From contig MHFD01000070.1 of assembly GCA_001804045.1 (NCBI GenBank), positions 45,345 through 67,505 of the forward strand: a stretch of DNA of 22,161 nucleotides, written 5' to 3'. Every line of letters starts with the position of its first letter. Position 1 is the first letter of the stretch. The stretch is from Omnitrophica bacterium RBG_13_46_9. Lineage in GTDB: Bacteria > Omnitrophota > Gorgyraeia > JABMRN01 > RBG-13-46-9. Both the position numbers and the translations under genes were made by a program. The notes under the pieces were generated by a model. That model was not told where the DNA came from. It worked only from the letters and a program-made list of their open reading frames with translations, and did no database searches. Below are positions 21,933-22,161 of this stretch, in pieces.

Positions 21933-22160
21933 TTACAAATTGGTAGTCATCGTGTACTTTACAGTAGCTGTATATGAATTTGCAGCAAGCACGTTTCCGC
22001 CACCTATATCATATGCACCGGGTTCTCCAAAGTTGATAGTAGCTTTCCCCTGCGGTAGGATAGCATAGCTCAATGTCATAAGCGTGCCAAACGGTGTATT
22101 GTTGATATGGTTCACATCGGCTATATAAATAGGCTCGGCTGCACTGAACATCTGATACCA
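21933..22160 (-). CDS. Surface subunit paralogue, 5' end outside the window
   Basis: The frame is open to the window edge; only the C-terminal 75 or so residues are present, starting WYQMFSAAEPIYIAD. The WYxM strand aligns with WYLKM/WYLKV of the two downstream paralogues, and the end, YTATVKYTMTTNL, parallels YTLTESP and YTLSETL. Between these lies LMTLSYAILPQGKATINFG and a Gly-rich GAYDIGGGN loop. It is followed by a strong terminator, so it may form its own transcript, as major subunits often do. Similarity to the paralogues is lower than theirs to each other, so family membership is probable rather than certain. Confidence 0.7.
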   Translation of the reverse strand, partial: WYQMFSAAEPIYIADVNHINNTPFGTLMTLSYAILPQGKATINFGEPGAYDIGGGNVLAANSYTATVKYTMTTNL

Positions 22161-22161
22161 G

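Overview
The window reads as chromosomal DNA of an anaerobic, Gram-negative (diderm) bacterium. Outer-membrane proteins (a TonB-dependent receptor and a very large beta-barrel protein) show two membranes. A pyruvoyl arginine decarboxylase and the NIL-ferredoxin/UPF0280 pair are typical of anaerobes. Short intergenic repeats (heptamer runs, GGCGGATCCGCC palindromes, ACGGATT-type hairpins) resemble those I associate with Omnitrophota/PVC-like genomes; that placement is an inference, not proven here. No rRNA, tRNA, CRISPR array or transposase gene was seen.

Layout. (1) 89-3339, minus: a three-gene envelope-sugar cassette (ArnT-like GT39, GT2, ChbG/HpnK-type deacetylase). (2) 3663-6289, minus: TonB-dependent receptor and the biotin transporter subunit BioY. 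(3) 6429-11961, minus: a metabolic run of agmatinase, pyruvoyl arginine decarboxylase, UPF0280 protein, NIL-domain ferredoxin, PabB and PabC, covering putrescine, a piece of the anaerobic homocysteine pathway, and p-aminobenzoate. (4) 12117-12959, minus: HtpX protease. (5) 13140-14892, plus: a control region containing a decayed stand-alone MshEN-like (c-di-GMP-binding type) gene, two GEMM-I c-di-GMP riboswitches, tandem terminators, unassigned hairpin repeats, a small ribbon-helix-helix-like protein and a small exported protein. (6) 14970-22160, minus: a surface-structure cluster of three small exported beta-rich proteins, a PapD/WxLIP-like chaperone and a 1502-residue outer-membrane protein with N-terminal helical repeats, a copper-amine-oxidase-N-like domain, a barrel and SdrD-like domains.

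The most interesting parts are regions 5 and 6. The first GEMM-I riboswitch is split by 74 nt made of two 37-nt hairpin units, and another pair of the same units lies 180 bp downstream. A 126-bp, three-hairpin, IS200/IS605-like element occurs twice (10203-10328 and 13356-13481) with one mismatch. Removing the second copy precisely restores a plausible MshEN motif and leaves a TTTAC-type target, which dates the insertion after that gene existed. The surface cluster looks like a non-canonical chaperone-usher-type or WxL-like assembly system and is convergent with the c-di-GMP-controlled genes; a functional link between the two is inference.
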